Part shown: one piece after another, positions 18,184 to 27,714 of the stretch
How the letters are laid out: each line of letters starts with the position of its first letter
Position numbering within the stretch: position 1 is the stretch's first letter
Source: Cyclobacterium sp. 1_MG-2023
Lineage (GTDB): Bacteria > Bacteroidota > Bacteroidia > Cytophagales > Cyclobacteriaceae
Reading direction: 5' to 3'
NCBI RefSeq assembly: GCF_030546805.1
Contig: NZ_JAUOPC010000018.1
Coordinates: 1 to 64,000 of the forward strand
DNA length: 64,000 nucleotides
Translations under genes and position numbers: made by a program
Notes under the pieces: generated by a model
Database searches by the model: none
What the model was told of the DNA's origin: nothing
The model's input: only the letters and a program-made list of their open reading frames with translations

Positions 18184-19026
18184 CTACTGCCGAAGAAGGT
18201 TTAGCAAGGTGTAAATTCTGTTTTTTAACTGCCTCCTGTCGATGATGAAGTCTAAGAATCCGTGTTCCAGAACAAATTCTGAACTTTGAAAACCTTTAGG
18301 TAAATCTTTGCCTATGGTTTCTCGAATAACTCTTGGACCCGCAAAACCAATAAGTGCTCCAGGTTCGGCTATATTGAAGTCTCCTAACATAGCAAATGAA
18401 GCAGTTACCCCACCCGTGGTAGGATCTGTCATCAAGGAGATATAAGGTATTCCCGCTTCATCTAAAAGCGAAAGTTTTGCAGATGTTTTGGCCATCTGCA
18501 TTAGACTAAAACCGGCTTCCATCATTCTGGCCCCTCCTGATTTTGATATCATCAAGAATGGAACCTTGTGTTTCAAAGAGTAATCAATTGCTCGGGCAAT
18601 TTTCTCTCCCACTACAGAACCCATGGACCCACCTATAAATTTGAAGTCCATGCAAGTAATGACAATGTCCAAACCATTCAATTTGCCAACGCCTGTTCTG
18701 GCAGCGTCTTTTAAATTGGTCTTTGCAATCGTGTCCTTAATTCGTGTGGGATAGGGTTTGCTATCTACGAAGTTTAATGGATCACCTGATATCATCTCCT
18801 TATCCAATTCTGTGAATTTATTATCATCAAAAAGGATCTCGAAGTATTCCTTGGAGCCGATTTTTACATGATAATCATCATCCGGGCAAACATAGGAGTT
18901 GTTTTTTAACTCTCGGGTGTGAATGATATTTCCCTTCGGGGTCTTATACCATAATCCGTCCGGGGTATCTTTTTTCTCCTCTGTTGAGGTTTTAATGCCG
19001 GCGTCTTTTCTTTTAAACCAAGCCAT
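18184..19026 (-). CDS. accD: Acetyl-CoA carboxylase carboxyltransferase subunit beta
   Basis: A 280-residue subunit that, with AccA, moves the carboxyl group from biotin to acetyl-CoA in fatty acid synthesis. The crotonase-fold core is well conserved ([48 protein letters not shown]). The N-terminal zinc ribbon typical of AccD is degenerate: of four cysteines only Cys 47 remains (LWYKTPKGN in place of the first pair, YVCPDDDY in place of the second). The rest of that segment ([22 protein letters not shown]) still aligns, so this looks like lineage-level loss of zinc rather than a damaged gene. Confidence 0.93.
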   Translation of the reverse strand: MAWFKRKDAGIKTSTEEKKDTPDGLWYKTPKGNIIHTRELKNNSYVCPDDDYHVKIGSKEYFEILFDDNKFTELDKEMISGDPLNFVDSKPYPTRIKDTIAKTNLKDAARTGVGKLNGLDIVITCMDFKFIGGSMGSVVGEKIARAIDYSLKHKVPFLMISKSGGARMMEAGFSLMQMAKTSAKLSLLDEAGIPYISLMTDPTTGGVTASFAMLGDFNIAEPGALIGFAGPRVIRETIGKDLPKGFQSSEFVLEHGFLDFIIDRRQLKNRIYTLLNLLRQ

Positions 19027-19129
19027 AAAGTTTTGTTTAAATTATCCCAAACCACATTGGGAGTCCAAATTTATAGGTAATATCTGTTAAATAAAACCAA
19101 AATCTACTTTCTCGAAAAGTTTACCCATT

Positions 19130-20185
19130 TCATTTCTTAATTTCTGCAGTTTCTTTCTCCATCAATACCCTGGTTTTTGGCAGTGTTTCGGGATGGTTTT
19201 TTTGAAGAAATTCAAGCAGCTTTTCCCTCACTAAACACCTGAGATCAAAGGCAGTTGGGCTATCTCTAGCGCTCATAAGGCACCTTAGTTCGATGGTTTT
19301 TTCTGTCCAATCTGTGACCTGCAATACTTGAACCTTTTTATCCCATAAAGGTGTAGCATCTAAAATTTCTTTTAATTTCGACTTTAATTCACCTACATTA
19401 ACCGTTGGGTCAACATATATAAATACAGTGCCCCAAATGGCTGCAGTGGTTCTGGTCCAGTTTTGGAAAGGTTTCTCTATAAAATAGTTGATGGGCAGAA
19501 CTAACCTTCTCTGGTCCCAAATCTGAACAACCACATAAGTGAGGTTTATTTCTTCTATTTTACCCCACTCTCCTTCCACGACAACTACATCATCAATCCT
19601 TATTGGCTGGGTAAATGCAATCTGAAAGCCTGCCAATAAGTTGGCAATGGATTTTTGTGCAGCAAAACCAATGATGATACCCATTATTCCTGCAGAAGTA
19701 AGCAATCCGGTACCGATCCTTCTGGCAGATTCGAAATTCATTAAAATGGAAGCGAAGGCAATCACCACCACCCCGATAATAAAGATCTTTCTAATGAAGG
19801 CAACTTGGGTCACAAGTCTTCTTTCGCGCAGGTTATCCTCCTTGTCGAAAGTATATTTTTCCAAAAAGATATACCGTAAAACATTGGATAATTCTATTAT
19901 GATCCAGGTAAATAGGACAATAGCCAATACTATAAACAATCTTTCCTGTACAATATTTAACGAGGCCGGAGGAGGTAAGTAATAGCCAATAAGGGGATAT
20001 ATGGCCAAAAATATCCCCCATTTAAGGGCTTTTGAAAACTTATTCATGGATTGCTTTCCTTTCCGGGTGCCGGGCTTATAGAAAAGTCTCAGCAATTTTG
20101 GAAAAGCAAATTCCATAAAGAAATGGCTAAAAATCAATAATCCTATGCAGGCTCCTAGAAATAGGAGAGTCGGCTTGTTGAACAT
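19130..20185 (-). CDS. Small-conductance mechanosensitive channel (MscS family)
   Basis: A 351-residue membrane protein. Hydrophobic helices occur at about residues 5-30, 52-75, 82-103 and 128-148, followed by the pore-lining helix (GIMGIIIGFAAQKSIANLLAG, near 165-185) and the beta domain start (PIRIDDVV). A cytoplasmic domain follows and ends in a charged tail. MscS channels open under membrane tension to release solutes in osmotic downshock. It is monocistronic, divergent from cstA. Confidence 0.88.
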   Translation of the reverse strand: MFNKPTLLFLGACIGLLIFSHFFMEFAFPKLLRLFYKPGTRKGKQSMNKFSKALKWGIFLAIYPLIGYYLPPPASLNIVQERLFIVLAIVLFTWIIIELSNVLRYIFLEKYTFDKEDNLRERRLVTQVAFIRKIFIIGVVVIAFASILMNFESARRIGTGLLTSAGIMGIIIGFAAQKSIANLLAGFQIAFTQPIRIDDVVVVEGEWGKIEEINLTYVVVQIWDQRRLVLPINYFIEKPFQNWTRTTAAIWGTVFIYVDPTVNVGELKSKLKEILDATPLWDKKVQVLQVTDWTEKTIELRCLMSARDSPTAFDLRCLVREKLLEFLQKNHPETLPKTRVLMEKETAEIKK

Positions 20186-20309
20186 TTTTAGGAGAGGATT
20201 AATTTGGAAAATAGTAATAAAGGGAATAGCAATGTGTCTTTTCTATCTGCCATTGGTACTAAATAATTTTTAAATTAGGGTTTATTTCCGATGAAATCAA
20301 TTTTCTAAT

Positions 20310-20317
20310 TAACTTTG
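20310..20317 (+). promoter_or_regulatory. -7 promoter element for cstA
   Basis: TAACTTTG is a full match to TAnnTTTG, 24 bp before the cstA ATG, implying a short leader of about 18 nt. Confidence 0.6.
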
Positions 20318-20341
20318 ATGCTTGAATAATAAATCCAAATC

Positions 20342-21976
20342 ATGCAACTGACGTACCTTTTTCTTTTTTCCGCAATTATTTTAATAGTAGCGTATTTCAC
20401 CTATGGAAAGTTTGTCTTTAAAAAGTTTAAAATCAACAATAATAATCTTGCTCCCTCTCACCGGTTAAAGGATGGTGTGGATTACGTCCCGAGTAAGCCT
20501 ATTGTGGTTTTGGGACATCATTTTGCCTCAATAGCAGGTGCAGGGCCAATTGTTGGTCCCATCATTGCCGTAGCATTCGGCTGGGTACCCGCAGTAATAT
20601 GGATTTTGATCGGTGGAATATTTTTTGGTGCCGTCCATGATCTGGGGAGCATGGTGGCTTCCCTTAGGAACGATGGGAAATCTATTGGCGTAATCATTCA
20701 AAATAATATTGGAAAGAAAGGTAAAAGACTATTTATCTTGTTTAGTTTTTCCACTTTGATTTTAATTATTGCCGTTTTTGCTGACATCATCGCCAAGACA
20801 TTTATTAATAACCCCGGAGTTGCTTCGGCTTCTATTCTTTTCATTTTGCTTGCAGTGGTTTTTGGCTTTGTTACCAAATTGACCGAAAATAAAAAATCCG
20901 CTTTCCTAATTGCCTCCATTGTAGGGGTGGTGGTAATGTATTACTTTGTCTATCTGGGCATGCAAATTCCATTTGAACTCAATTATCAGACTTGGATTTA
21001 TATACTGTTAATATATGCCTTCATTGCTTCGGTTACTCCTGTATCCATGCTGTTGCAACCAAGAGATTATCTGAATAGCTTTTTGTTATATGGGTTGATT
21101 CTTGCTGCGATTGTAGGGGTGGTGATTGCCAATCCTACCATTGTGATGGATACTGAAGTACATGTGTCTACAGAGAATCTTGGTTATTTGTTTCCTGTAT
21201 TGTTTGTGACCATTGCTTGTGGAGCCATCAGTGGCTTTCATTCCCTTGTAGCCTCAGGAACAACTTCTAAACAATTGGATAAAGAAAGTGATGCCAAAGT
21301 TGTTGGGTATGGAGGGATGTTGATAGAATCATTTTTAGCCATCATTTCAGTTGGGGCTGTGATCGTATTAAACCGCACAGATTACTTGTCTAGGTTGGGG
21401 CAAGATGGTCCTGTACCACTTTTTGCCGATGGTCTTGGAGCTATTATTTCTTCATTGGGCATATCCGAATCATTCGCTGTAGGCTTTGTGGCCTTGACAG
21501 TTTCAGCTTTTGCACTCACCACTTTAGATACCTGTACTAGGCTGGCAAGGTTTACCCTTCAAGAATACTTTGAAGATGTGGAACAACCGATTGGTAAAAA
21601 ACTATCCCAAAACAGATACCTCTCTACAGGGGTGGTTGTCATATTGTCTGTGCTATTGTTGGGGAGTGGTGGATTTACCACCTTATGGCCAATTTTCGGT
21701 TCGGCCAATCAACTTTTGGCAGCCCTCGCATTATTGACGATTTCTGTTTGGCTGATCAAAAAGGATATTAACCCCACCTTTGTAACCATTCCCATGTTCT
21801 TTATGTTTACCGTCACATTGACTTCCTTGGGATTATTTGCTTGGCAAAACTTTCAAAAAGATGCTTATGTGCTTTCAATCATCGCGGCAATTTTATTCGT
21901 TCTTTCCTTTGCCTTGATCTTCCTTGCTAGAAAAAGTTTAATTAAAGAAGTTCATTCTAAAGAATTGGTCAATTAA
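20342..21976 (+). CDS. cstA: Carbon starvation protein CstA-like peptide transporter
   Basis: A 544-residue protein with about 14-16 membrane helices. Family motifs are KDGVDYVPSK near residue 42, GHHFASIAGAGPIVGPI near 58-75, GAVHDLGSM, and SGFHSLVASGTTSKQL near 300. CstA family members are peptide or pyruvate permeases induced by carbon limitation in enteric bacteria. This is the short form; the E. coli protein is about 700 residues. Substrate and regulation here are unknown. A strong hairpin follows the stop codon. Confidence 0.9.
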   Translation: MQLTYLFLFSAIILIVAYFTYGKFVFKKFKINNNNLAPSHRLKDGVDYVPSKPIVVLGHHFASIAGAGPIVGPIIAVAFGWVPAVIWILIGGIFFGAVHDLGSMVASLRNDGKSIGVIIQNNIGKKGKRLFILFSFSTLILIIAVFADIIAKTFINNPGVASASILFILLAVVFGFVTKLTENKKSAFLIASIVGVVVMYYFVYLGMQIPFELNYQTWIYILLIYAFIASVTPVSMLLQPRDYLNSFLLYGLILAAIVGVVIANPTIVMDTEVHVSTENLGYLFPVLFVTIACGAISGFHSLVASGTTSKQLDKESDAKVVGYGGMLIESFLAIISVGAVIVLNRTDYLSRLGQDGPVPLFADGLGAIISSLGISESFAVGFVALTVSAFALTTLDTCTRLARFTLQEYFEDVEQPIGKKLSQNRYLSTGVVVILSVLLLGSGGFTTLWPIFGSANQLLAALALLTISVWLIKKDINPTFVTIPMFFMFTVTLTSLGLFAWQNFQKDAYVLSIIAAILFVLSFALIFLARKSLIKEVHSKELVN

Positions 21977-21977
21977 A

Positions 21978-22021
21978 AGCAGCTTCGGTATCTAAGTAAA
22001 TTGCTTAGCTCCGAAGCTGCT
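21978..22021. terminator. Bidirectional terminator between cstA and the beta-barrel gene
   Basis: An 11-bp stem AGCAGCTTCGG / CCGAAGCTGCT encloses a second 5-bp stem CTAAG / CTTAG. It starts directly after the cstA stop and lies 41 bp beyond the stop of the convergent minus-strand gene. A-rich and T-rich flanks would allow termination in both directions. Confidence 0.8.
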
Positions 22022-22062
22022 ATTATTAATAAATTTCTCTTAAATGCTTGGCCCTTCAAAGT

Positions 22063-22647
22063 CTAAAATAGATTGATTCCGAGAGAAAGCATGATTTGGT
22101 TTTGCCTCTGGTCAGTAGGGATATCTCCAAAATTATTTACAGAATTGGTTAGGGCGCCTTCATATTTCAAATCCAATAATAGGTTCCCAATATCCAAACC
22201 TATGCCTGCTTGGTACCCAAATGTAAAGTCTTCTGTAGGAGGAATAATATTTTGGACAGAAGATCCATCACTGGCTTTTACTTTTCCGTCAAGCATATAA
22301 CTAGCTACAGGACCTGCCTGAATTCGGAAGGTATTGCCTAGTTTTAATCCAATCATTAATGGTACATCCAGCCTGTCAAAGTCGGAATCGTATTTAAAGG
22401 TATTGTCTTGAAAGGAGCCTCCGGTATTGGTATAAAGAACTTCCGGTTGCAAATAGATGACAGGTAGGTTTATTCTAGCGAAAATTCCCACATGGTAGCC
22501 CATCTGAGAATCTTCTCCTTTAAACCCATCCGAAACTTGAACATCACCTTGTGAAAGGCCAATCTTAGGACCTACCGACAAAATCTGAGCATTTAGCTGT
22601 GTAATACCTAATCCTGTAAAGAATAGAATAATTAATACTTTTTTCAT
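22063..22647 (-). CDS. Outer membrane beta-barrel protein (porin family, small)
   Basis: A 194-residue protein with a clear signal peptide (MKKVLIILFFTGLGITQLNA, cleavage before QIL). Alternating hydrophobic strands follow (YHVGIFARINLPVIYLQPEV; DVPLMIGLKLG; FGYQAGIGLDIG) and it ends in the aromatic residue Phe typical of barrel proteins (LGINLF). This fits the OmpW/PF13568-like eight-stranded barrels that are abundant in Bacteroidota. The specific role is unknown. It is monocistronic. Confidence 0.85.
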   Translation of the reverse strand: MKKVLIILFFTGLGITQLNAQILSVGPKIGLSQGDVQVSDGFKGEDSQMGYHVGIFARINLPVIYLQPEVLYTNTGGSFQDNTFKYDSDFDRLDVPLMIGLKLGNTFRIQAGPVASYMLDGKVKASDGSSVQNIIPPTEDFTFGYQAGIGLDIGNLLLDLKYEGALTNSVNNFGDIPTDQRQNQIMLSLGINLF

Positions 22648-23081
22648 TAGTTTGGCTTTAAATTAAATAATAGTGCTTTCTTTCAACCCGAACCTTGTAG
22701 TGGATTTGTCCAAATATTGAGTTTTCTTTAGTTTCTTTTAGGCTGTTAACCGAAAAAAATGTTGCCCGAATTGGCGAATAAAATCCCGAATAGGTAAACC
22801 TGATTAAATGTTTAATATCCTATAAAGGTATAAAATAAGGCAATTTTAAACTCAAATAATCTGTTTATCGCATCATTTGTGGTTCAATAATTTAATAACC
22901 AATTCTGTGCCGAAATAGTATAGGTTGGGTAAATTAATTTTAACATAATTTAAGAATTGCACTTAACAAAAATAAATCCTTATTTAAAGATAATAACAAC
23001 TGCATTTTTCACGTTATTTTATTCGGTCTATTTTTTCAAATAGCTGATTAGTAGTAATTTGTGCGGTTTTTGAATTCGTCT
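22648..23081. other. Intergenic region, AT-rich, divergent promoters
   Basis: 434 bp between divergent genes, strongly AT-rich and without a convincing coding frame. TAATTTG at 23054-23060 resembles a -7 element with shortened spacing. If real, it places transcription start near 23067 and supports the ATG at 23082 over the GTG at 23061 for the next gene. No tRNA or stable RNA fold stood out. Confidence 0.4.
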
Positions 23082-23858
23082 ATGAGAAATTTTACTTTTA
23101 AAACGCTTTGTTTTCTTTGCTTGACTTTCAGTTTTTATTCATGTATAGAGGATACGGATGGTGTCAATGAAGAACTGTACATGGGGGTATCTGCCGCAAG
23201 GTGGGATGTAGGGAAGTCTGCCAACTTTTTATTGGCAGCAGATCAGTTTCCGGCTTTGGAACTGGAATTGGTTTATATGGAAGGGTATGAGCCTTCGGAT
23301 AAAATGCTTGAATCGCTTGTTGAATTTTTAGAGAAATATACATTCAAGCCTGAAGGTATTCACTTGTTGTTAAAAGAAATTCCTGCTATGAATAAGGAGA
23401 CTTATACTACAGAGGAAATTGCGACAATCGAAAATGATTACCGTGAAAGTTACAACGAGGGGAATACGATATCAGTATTTCTTTTGGTGGTGGATGGTGA
23501 TTTTGAGAAAAATGAGGAGGATTCATTTACCATAGGTGCTGCCTATAGAAATACAAGTCTGGTGCTATTTGGAAGTCAAATTGAAAAAAATTCAGGGGGG
23601 ATAAGAAGGCCCAGTAAAAGCAATCTGGAAACTACCGTTGTTTTACATGAGATGGGACATTTATTGGGCTTGGTAAATGTTGGCAGTGAAATGGTGGAAC
23701 CACATGAGGATGAATCGTACGATCATCACTGCGACAATGAAGACTGTCTCATGTATTGGGCTATTGAGACGAATAGCTTTTTTAATTATATGCAAGATGC
23801 CGTCCCTTCACTTGACAGCAATTGTGAGCTAGACCTCAGGGCAAATGGTGGTAAATAA
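23082..23858 (+). CDS. Zinc metalloprotease lipoprotein (HExxH)
   Basis: Starts at the ATG at 23082 (258 residues). A GTG at 23061 would add seven residues ahead of a good lipoprotein signal peptide (MRNFTFKTLCFLCLTFSFYS, then C). The zinc-binding helix is HEMGHLLGLVN; the usual third His of metzincins is Asn here, but His residues downstream (PHEDESYDHHCDNEDCLMYW) could supply the ligand, and the Met of a Met-turn is present. Paired cysteines in CDNEDC probably form a disulfide. It is anchored in the outer membrane or periplasmic face. Proteins of this build are often called membrane metalloproteases in Bacteroidota. Substrate unknown. Confidence 0.8.
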   Translation: MRNFTFKTLCFLCLTFSFYSCIEDTDGVNEELYMGVSAARWDVGKSANFLLAADQFPALELELVYMEGYEPSDKMLESLVEFLEKYTFKPEGIHLLLKEIPAMNKETYTTEEIATIENDYRESYNEGNTISVFLLVVDGDFEKNEEDSFTIGAAYRNTSLVLFGSQIEKNSGGIRRPSKSNLETTVVLHEMGHLLGLVNVGSEMVEPHEDESYDHHCDNEDCLMYWAIETNSFFNYMQDAVPSLDSNCELDLRANGGK

Positions 23859-23974
23859 ACGCTTTGTAAAGGCTTAGTGAATAGCTGCTTGTAAAATAAT
23901 GTTTGCCTTGGTTTTTGAAGATGCAGCTTAATTAGAACCGCATCAAGAGGATAGGACAGCGTATTAGGGTGGGT

Positions 23975-24229
23975 TTAATCTTTTACTTCCTCGTAATCAA
24001 TATAGTCTCCTCCGGAAATGGTGCTGGACGAACCGTTTTTACCATTCTTGGGTATAAAATCTACATTCACATTGCCATCTTTGGGTTTGTTTCTTTTTCT
24101 TGTCTCTTCTCTTTGAGCCTCCTTTACTTGATCTGCAAATTTTTTCAGTTTACTGTTCAGGAAAAATTTAAATAAGCTTGAGAAAACCCATCCTAAGGCG
24201 ATAAAGAAAATTATTATTTTTAAAATCAT
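23975..24229 (-). CDS. DUF4834-type small membrane protein
   Basis: Starts at the ATG at 24229 (84 residues); a longer frame to 24274 adds a non-conserved stretch. One membrane helix (ILKIIIFFIALGWVFSSLF) is followed by a basic linker (KKFADQVKEAQREETRKRNK) and a C-terminal conserved end GGDYIDYEEVKD, typical of the Bacteroidota family DUF4834. Function unknown. It precedes carB on the same strand but 195 bp separate it from carB's 3' end. Confidence 0.7.
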   Translation of the reverse strand: MILKIIIFFIALGWVFSSLFKFFLNSKLKKFADQVKEAQREETRKRNKPKDGNVNVDFIPKNGKNGSSSTISGGDYIDYEEVKD

Positions 24230-24378
24230 GATTAACAATTTTGAAAGCTCACTAATTCTGTTCAAACACAACAAAGTGCTTAATCCATTAACGGAAAATC
24301 ACCACTTAGCATTCAATATTAATGGAAAAAAAATACAAAAACCAATCTAAACTGTTGTAAAGGAGATGGAATAAAGTT

Positions 24379-24403
24379 ACCCGGCTTGAAATCCAAGCCG
24401 GGT
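24379..24403 (-). terminator. Rho-independent terminator of carB
   Basis: A perfect 10-bp stem ACCCGGCTTG / CAAGCCGGGT with a 5-nt loop, 20 bp past the carB stop. The minus-strand continuation AACTTTATT is moderately T-rich. Confidence 0.75.
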
Positions 24404-24423
24404 ATGTTATTGATTTAGGTCTT

Positions 24424-27243
24424 TTATCTACTCAAATAAAGGTTTCTTTCTGCAAATATTTTCAGAAAATAATCGTCCATCAAGTCATCTATAAAATAGA
24501 TGGCTTCACCTGTAGATTTCATTTCAGGCCCCAATTCCTTATTTACATTCGGGAATTTGTGGAAAGAGAAAACAGGTTCTTTAATTGCATAACCTTTTTT
24601 CACAGGAGCGAAATTAAAGTCAGTCACTTTCTTCTCACCTAACATCACTTTGGTCGCATAATTTACGTAAGGTTCCTGGTAGGCTTTACATATAAAAGGT
24701 ACCGTACGGGATGCTCTAGGGTTGGCTTCAATCACATACACCTTGTCATCTTTGATGGCAAACTGAATGTTTATCAATCCCTTGGTTTCTAAGGCCACTG
24801 CTATCTTCTCAGTGATTGTTTCGATTTGTCGAATCACCAGATCTCCAAGATTATAGGGAGGCAATACCGCATATGAATCTCCTGAGTGAATGCCCGCAGG
24901 TTCTATATGTTGCATGATGCCAATGATATAAACATTTTCTCCATCACAAATGGCATCTGCTTCTGCTTCAATGGCACCTTCGAGGAAGTGGTCAAGCAAA
25001 ATTTCATTGTTTGGAATGTCGCGGAGAACGGTTACTACATGCTCTTCGAGTTCCTTTTCATTGATAACAATTTTCATTCCCTGTCCACCCAAGACATAAG
25101 ATGGTCTTACCAATAATGGAAAGCCGATGGTTTTGCAAAGTTCGAGAGCTTCGTCTGTACTATGTACAGTTCCAAATTCAGGATAAGGAACATTATTTTC
25201 TTTCAAGAGCTGGGAGAACCTGCCTCTGTCTTCTGCCAGGTCTAGTGCTCTGTAACTAGTGCCGAGAATTGGGATATTGTATTTGTCCATTTTCTCTGCC
25301 AGTTTAAGTGCTGTTTGTCCTCCCAGCTGAACGATCACTCCCGCAGGTTTTTCATGCAGGATGATTTCATAGATATGTTCCCAGAATACAGGTTCAAAAT
25401 ACAATTTATCCGCAATGTCAAAATCTGTAGAAACTGTTTCAGGGTTACAATTGATCATGATGGTTTCATAGCCACATTCCTTGGCTGCTAAGACCCCATG
25501 AACACAAGAGTAATCAAACTCAATTCCCTGACCAACCCTGTTGGGGCCGGATCCAAGAACCACTATTTTTTTTCTGTCAGAAACAATGGATTCGTTTTCA
25601 TCTCCAAAGGAGGAGTAAAAATAAGGTGTTTGCGCTTCAAATTCTGCTGCACAGGTGTCTACGAGTTTAAACACTCGTTTGATTCCCATTTCATCTCTTC
25701 TCTTATTGAAAACTTCACTTTCCAAGCATCCCAATAGGTGGGCAATTTGCCGGTCGGCATAGCCTTTATGTTTGGCAGTTTGCATGAGTTCTTTACTGAT
25801 GCTCTCCAGTGTTTCTTTGGCAAGTGTGTTGTCTAGGTGTACCAATTCCTCGATCTGCTTCAAAAACCATTTGTCAATTTTTGTCAGATCTTGAATGGTT
25901 CTGAATGAAATGCCTAATTTGAATGCATCATAAATATGGAAAAGTCTGTTCCAACTTGGGTTGGCCAAGCTGTACAGAATTTCTTCTTGATTTCTAAGCT
26001 CTTTGCCATCAGCGCCAAGGCCATTTCGCTTGATTTCAAGGGATTGACAAGCTTTTTGTAGGGCTTCCTGAAAGTTTCTGCCTATGCCCATTACTTCCCC
26101 AACAGCTTTCATGGAAAGGCCTAGTTTTCTATCAGAGCCTTTGAATTTGTCAAAATTCCATCTAGGTATTTTGACAATAACATAATCAATGGCAGGCTCA
26201 AAGAAGGCCGACGTGCTGCCGGTAATGGAATTCTTTAATTCGTCAAGGTTGTACCCTACAGCTAGCTTTGCTGCAACTTTGGCAATCGGATAACCTGTAG
26301 CCTTTGAGGCCAAAGCAGAAGATCTTGATACCCTTGGATTGATTTCTATACCTATGATGGTTTGGTTGTCAGGGCTTACAGAGAACTGTACGTTACATCC
26401 CCCGGCAAAATTACCGATGCCATTCATCATGCGGATGGCCATGTTTCTCATTTTTTGAAAAACAGGATCAGGCAAAGTCATGGCAGGAGCTACGGTGATG
26501 GAGTCACCAGTGTGAACCCCCATTGGGTCAAAGTTCTCTATGGAACAAATGACCACCATATTGCCAAGATTATCTCTGAGAACTTCTAATTCGTACTCTT
26601 TCCATCCAAGAATACTTTGTTCGATCAATACTTCATGGGTAGGTGAGGCTTGAAGTCCTGCACTTAATGCTTTTTCGAAATTATCCGGGCCATCAACAAA
26701 TCCGCCTCCTGTACCACCTAGGGTATAAGAAGGCCTGATAACCAATGGGAAGCCTATTTCTTGGGCAATTTCCTTTCCTTGCAAAAAGGAAGTAGCTGTA
26801 CGACCAATACATACGTCCACACCCAATTCCTCCATCAAGGCTTTAAATTTCTCCCTGTTTTCTGCGGTTTCAATGGCGTCAATATCCACACCAATCATTT
26901 TAGTGCCGAATTTTTCCCATATACCAGCCTTATCGCAATCAATTGCCAAGTTAAGAGCGGTTTGTCCGCCCATGGTGGGGAGTACACAGTCAATGTCCGG
27001 ATGCTCTGTTAAAATCTTTACAATTGATTTTTTCTCAAGTGGCAAAAGGTATACATTGTCTGCAGTCACCGGATCGGTCATAATGGTTGCAGGATTGGAA
27101 TTGATAAGGGTAACTTTAATTCCTTCCTCCCTCAATGATCGGGAAGCTTGAGATCCTGCATAATCAAATTCACAAGCCTGCCCGATTACAATAGGGCCGC
27201 TTCCGATTATAAGTACATGTTTGATGCTACTGTCTTTTGGCAT
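24424..27243 (-). CDS. carB: Carbamoyl-phosphate synthase large subunit, lacking the allosteric domain
   Basis: A 939-residue enzyme that makes carbamoyl phosphate for pyrimidine and arginine synthesis. Both halves are complete: the first ATP-grasp synthetase unit (GSGPIVIGQACEFDYAGSQA at the N-terminus, ATP-grasp about 130-320), the oligomerisation segment (about 400-545), and the second unit (GSGPNRVGQGIEFDYSCVH near 565, ATP-grasp about 675-865). The protein ends about where E. coli CarB (1073 residues) enters its C-terminal MGS-like domain, the site of UMP and ornithine control, so that domain is missing. No frameshift follows: a terminator lies 20 bp downstream. carA is not in the window. 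Confidence 0.95.
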   Translation of the reverse strand: MPKDSSIKHVLIIGSGPIVIGQACEFDYAGSQASRSLREEGIKVTLINSNPATIMTDPVTADNVYLLPLEKKSIVKILTEHPDIDCVLPTMGGQTALNLAIDCDKAGIWEKFGTKMIGVDIDAIETAENREKFKALMEELGVDVCIGRTATSFLQGKEIAQEIGFPLVIRPSYTLGGTGGGFVDGPDNFEKALSAGLQASPTHEVLIEQSILGWKEYELEVLRDNLGNMVVICSIENFDPMGVHTGDSITVAPAMTLPDPVFQKMRNMAIRMMNGIGNFAGGCNVQFSVSPDNQTIIGIEINPRVSRSSALASKATGYPIAKVAAKLAVGYNLDELKNSITGSTSAFFEPAIDYVIVKIPRWNFDKFKGSDRKLGLSMKAVGEVMGIGRNFQEALQKACQSLEIKRNGLGADGKELRNQEEILYSLANPSWNRLFHIYDAFKLGISFRTIQDLTKIDKWFLKQIEELVHLDNTLAKETLESISKELMQTAKHKGYADRQIAHLLGCLESEVFNKRRDEMGIKRVFKLVDTCAAEFEAQTPYFYSSFGDENESIVSDRKKIVVLGSGPNRVGQGIEFDYSCVHGVLAAKECGYETIMINCNPETVSTDFDIADKLYFEPVFWEHIYEIILHEKPAGVIVQLGGQTALKLAEKMDKYNIPILGTSYRALDLAEDRGRFSQLLKENNVPYPEFGTVHSTDEALELCKTIGFPLLVRPSYVLGGQGMKIVINEKELEEHVVTVLRDIPNNEILLDHFLEGAIEAEADAICDGENVYIIGIMQHIEPAGIHSGDSYAVLPPYNLGDLVIRQIETITEKIAVALETKGLINIQFAIKDDKVYVIEANPRASRTVPFICKAYQEPYVNYATKVMLGEKKVTDFNFAPVKKGYAIKEPVFSFHKFPNVNKELGPEMKSTGEAIYFIDDLMDDYFLKIFAERNLYLSR

Positions 27244-27286
27244 GCTTGATGATTTTTGAAATAGTTTACTATTGGCTAAATTGGGG

Positions 27287-27294
27287 CAAAATTA
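27287..27294 (-). promoter_or_regulatory. -7 promoter element for carB
   Basis: Reads TAATTTTG on the minus strand, a full TAnnTTTG match, 44 bp upstream of the carB ATG. Confidence 0.5.
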
Positions 27295-27400
27295 ATCAAA
27301 TTTATTGAACATCCACATGAATTCTTGATTTTACGCAGTTCAATTCACAACTAATATTTTTTGCTTGTACCCAATAGAAGCAATTGTCTTTATGTGGCAT

Positions 27401-27542
27401 TTCAATACTTCCGCCAAATCAACCGTTTATTTTTAATGGTTAATTGTTAATTATCAATTGTTAATTAACAATTAACCATTAACAATTAACCATTAACAAT
27501 TATTGAATTAACCATTACCCCATTAACAATTAACCATTATTC
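27401..27542. repeat. AT-rich minisatellite, copy A, with a 19-bp inverted repeat
   Basis: A 45-bp lead-in (27401-27445) is followed by repeats of a 7-bp unit, AACAATT alternating with AACCATT. The first part is inverted relative to the rest, producing perfect 19-bp arms at 27434-27452 and 27463-27481 around a 10-nt loop, able to form a long hairpin or cruciform. The lead-in matches 29117-29161 at 41 of 45 positions in the same orientation. No coding potential. Confidence 0.85.
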
Positions 27543-27714
27543 AACTAAGTCAAGCAGCTTTCCCACAGTTTCTTGTAGCGTTTATATGTTTGCTTACGTC
27601 TTAAAAGAAAGCCACGAAAGGATTAGGAAAACGAAAATGTAAACTATAAATTTAAATGTGCTTTTAATCCTTTCTTTTTACCCGGATGGGGTTTACATTC
27701 AAAATTCAATTAAG

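Noticed and set aside
27434-27481. The 19-bp inverted repeat as a terminator
   Set aside because: No gene ends nearby on either strand in the right direction, the stem is almost pure AT, and it arises from the 7-bp repeat units.
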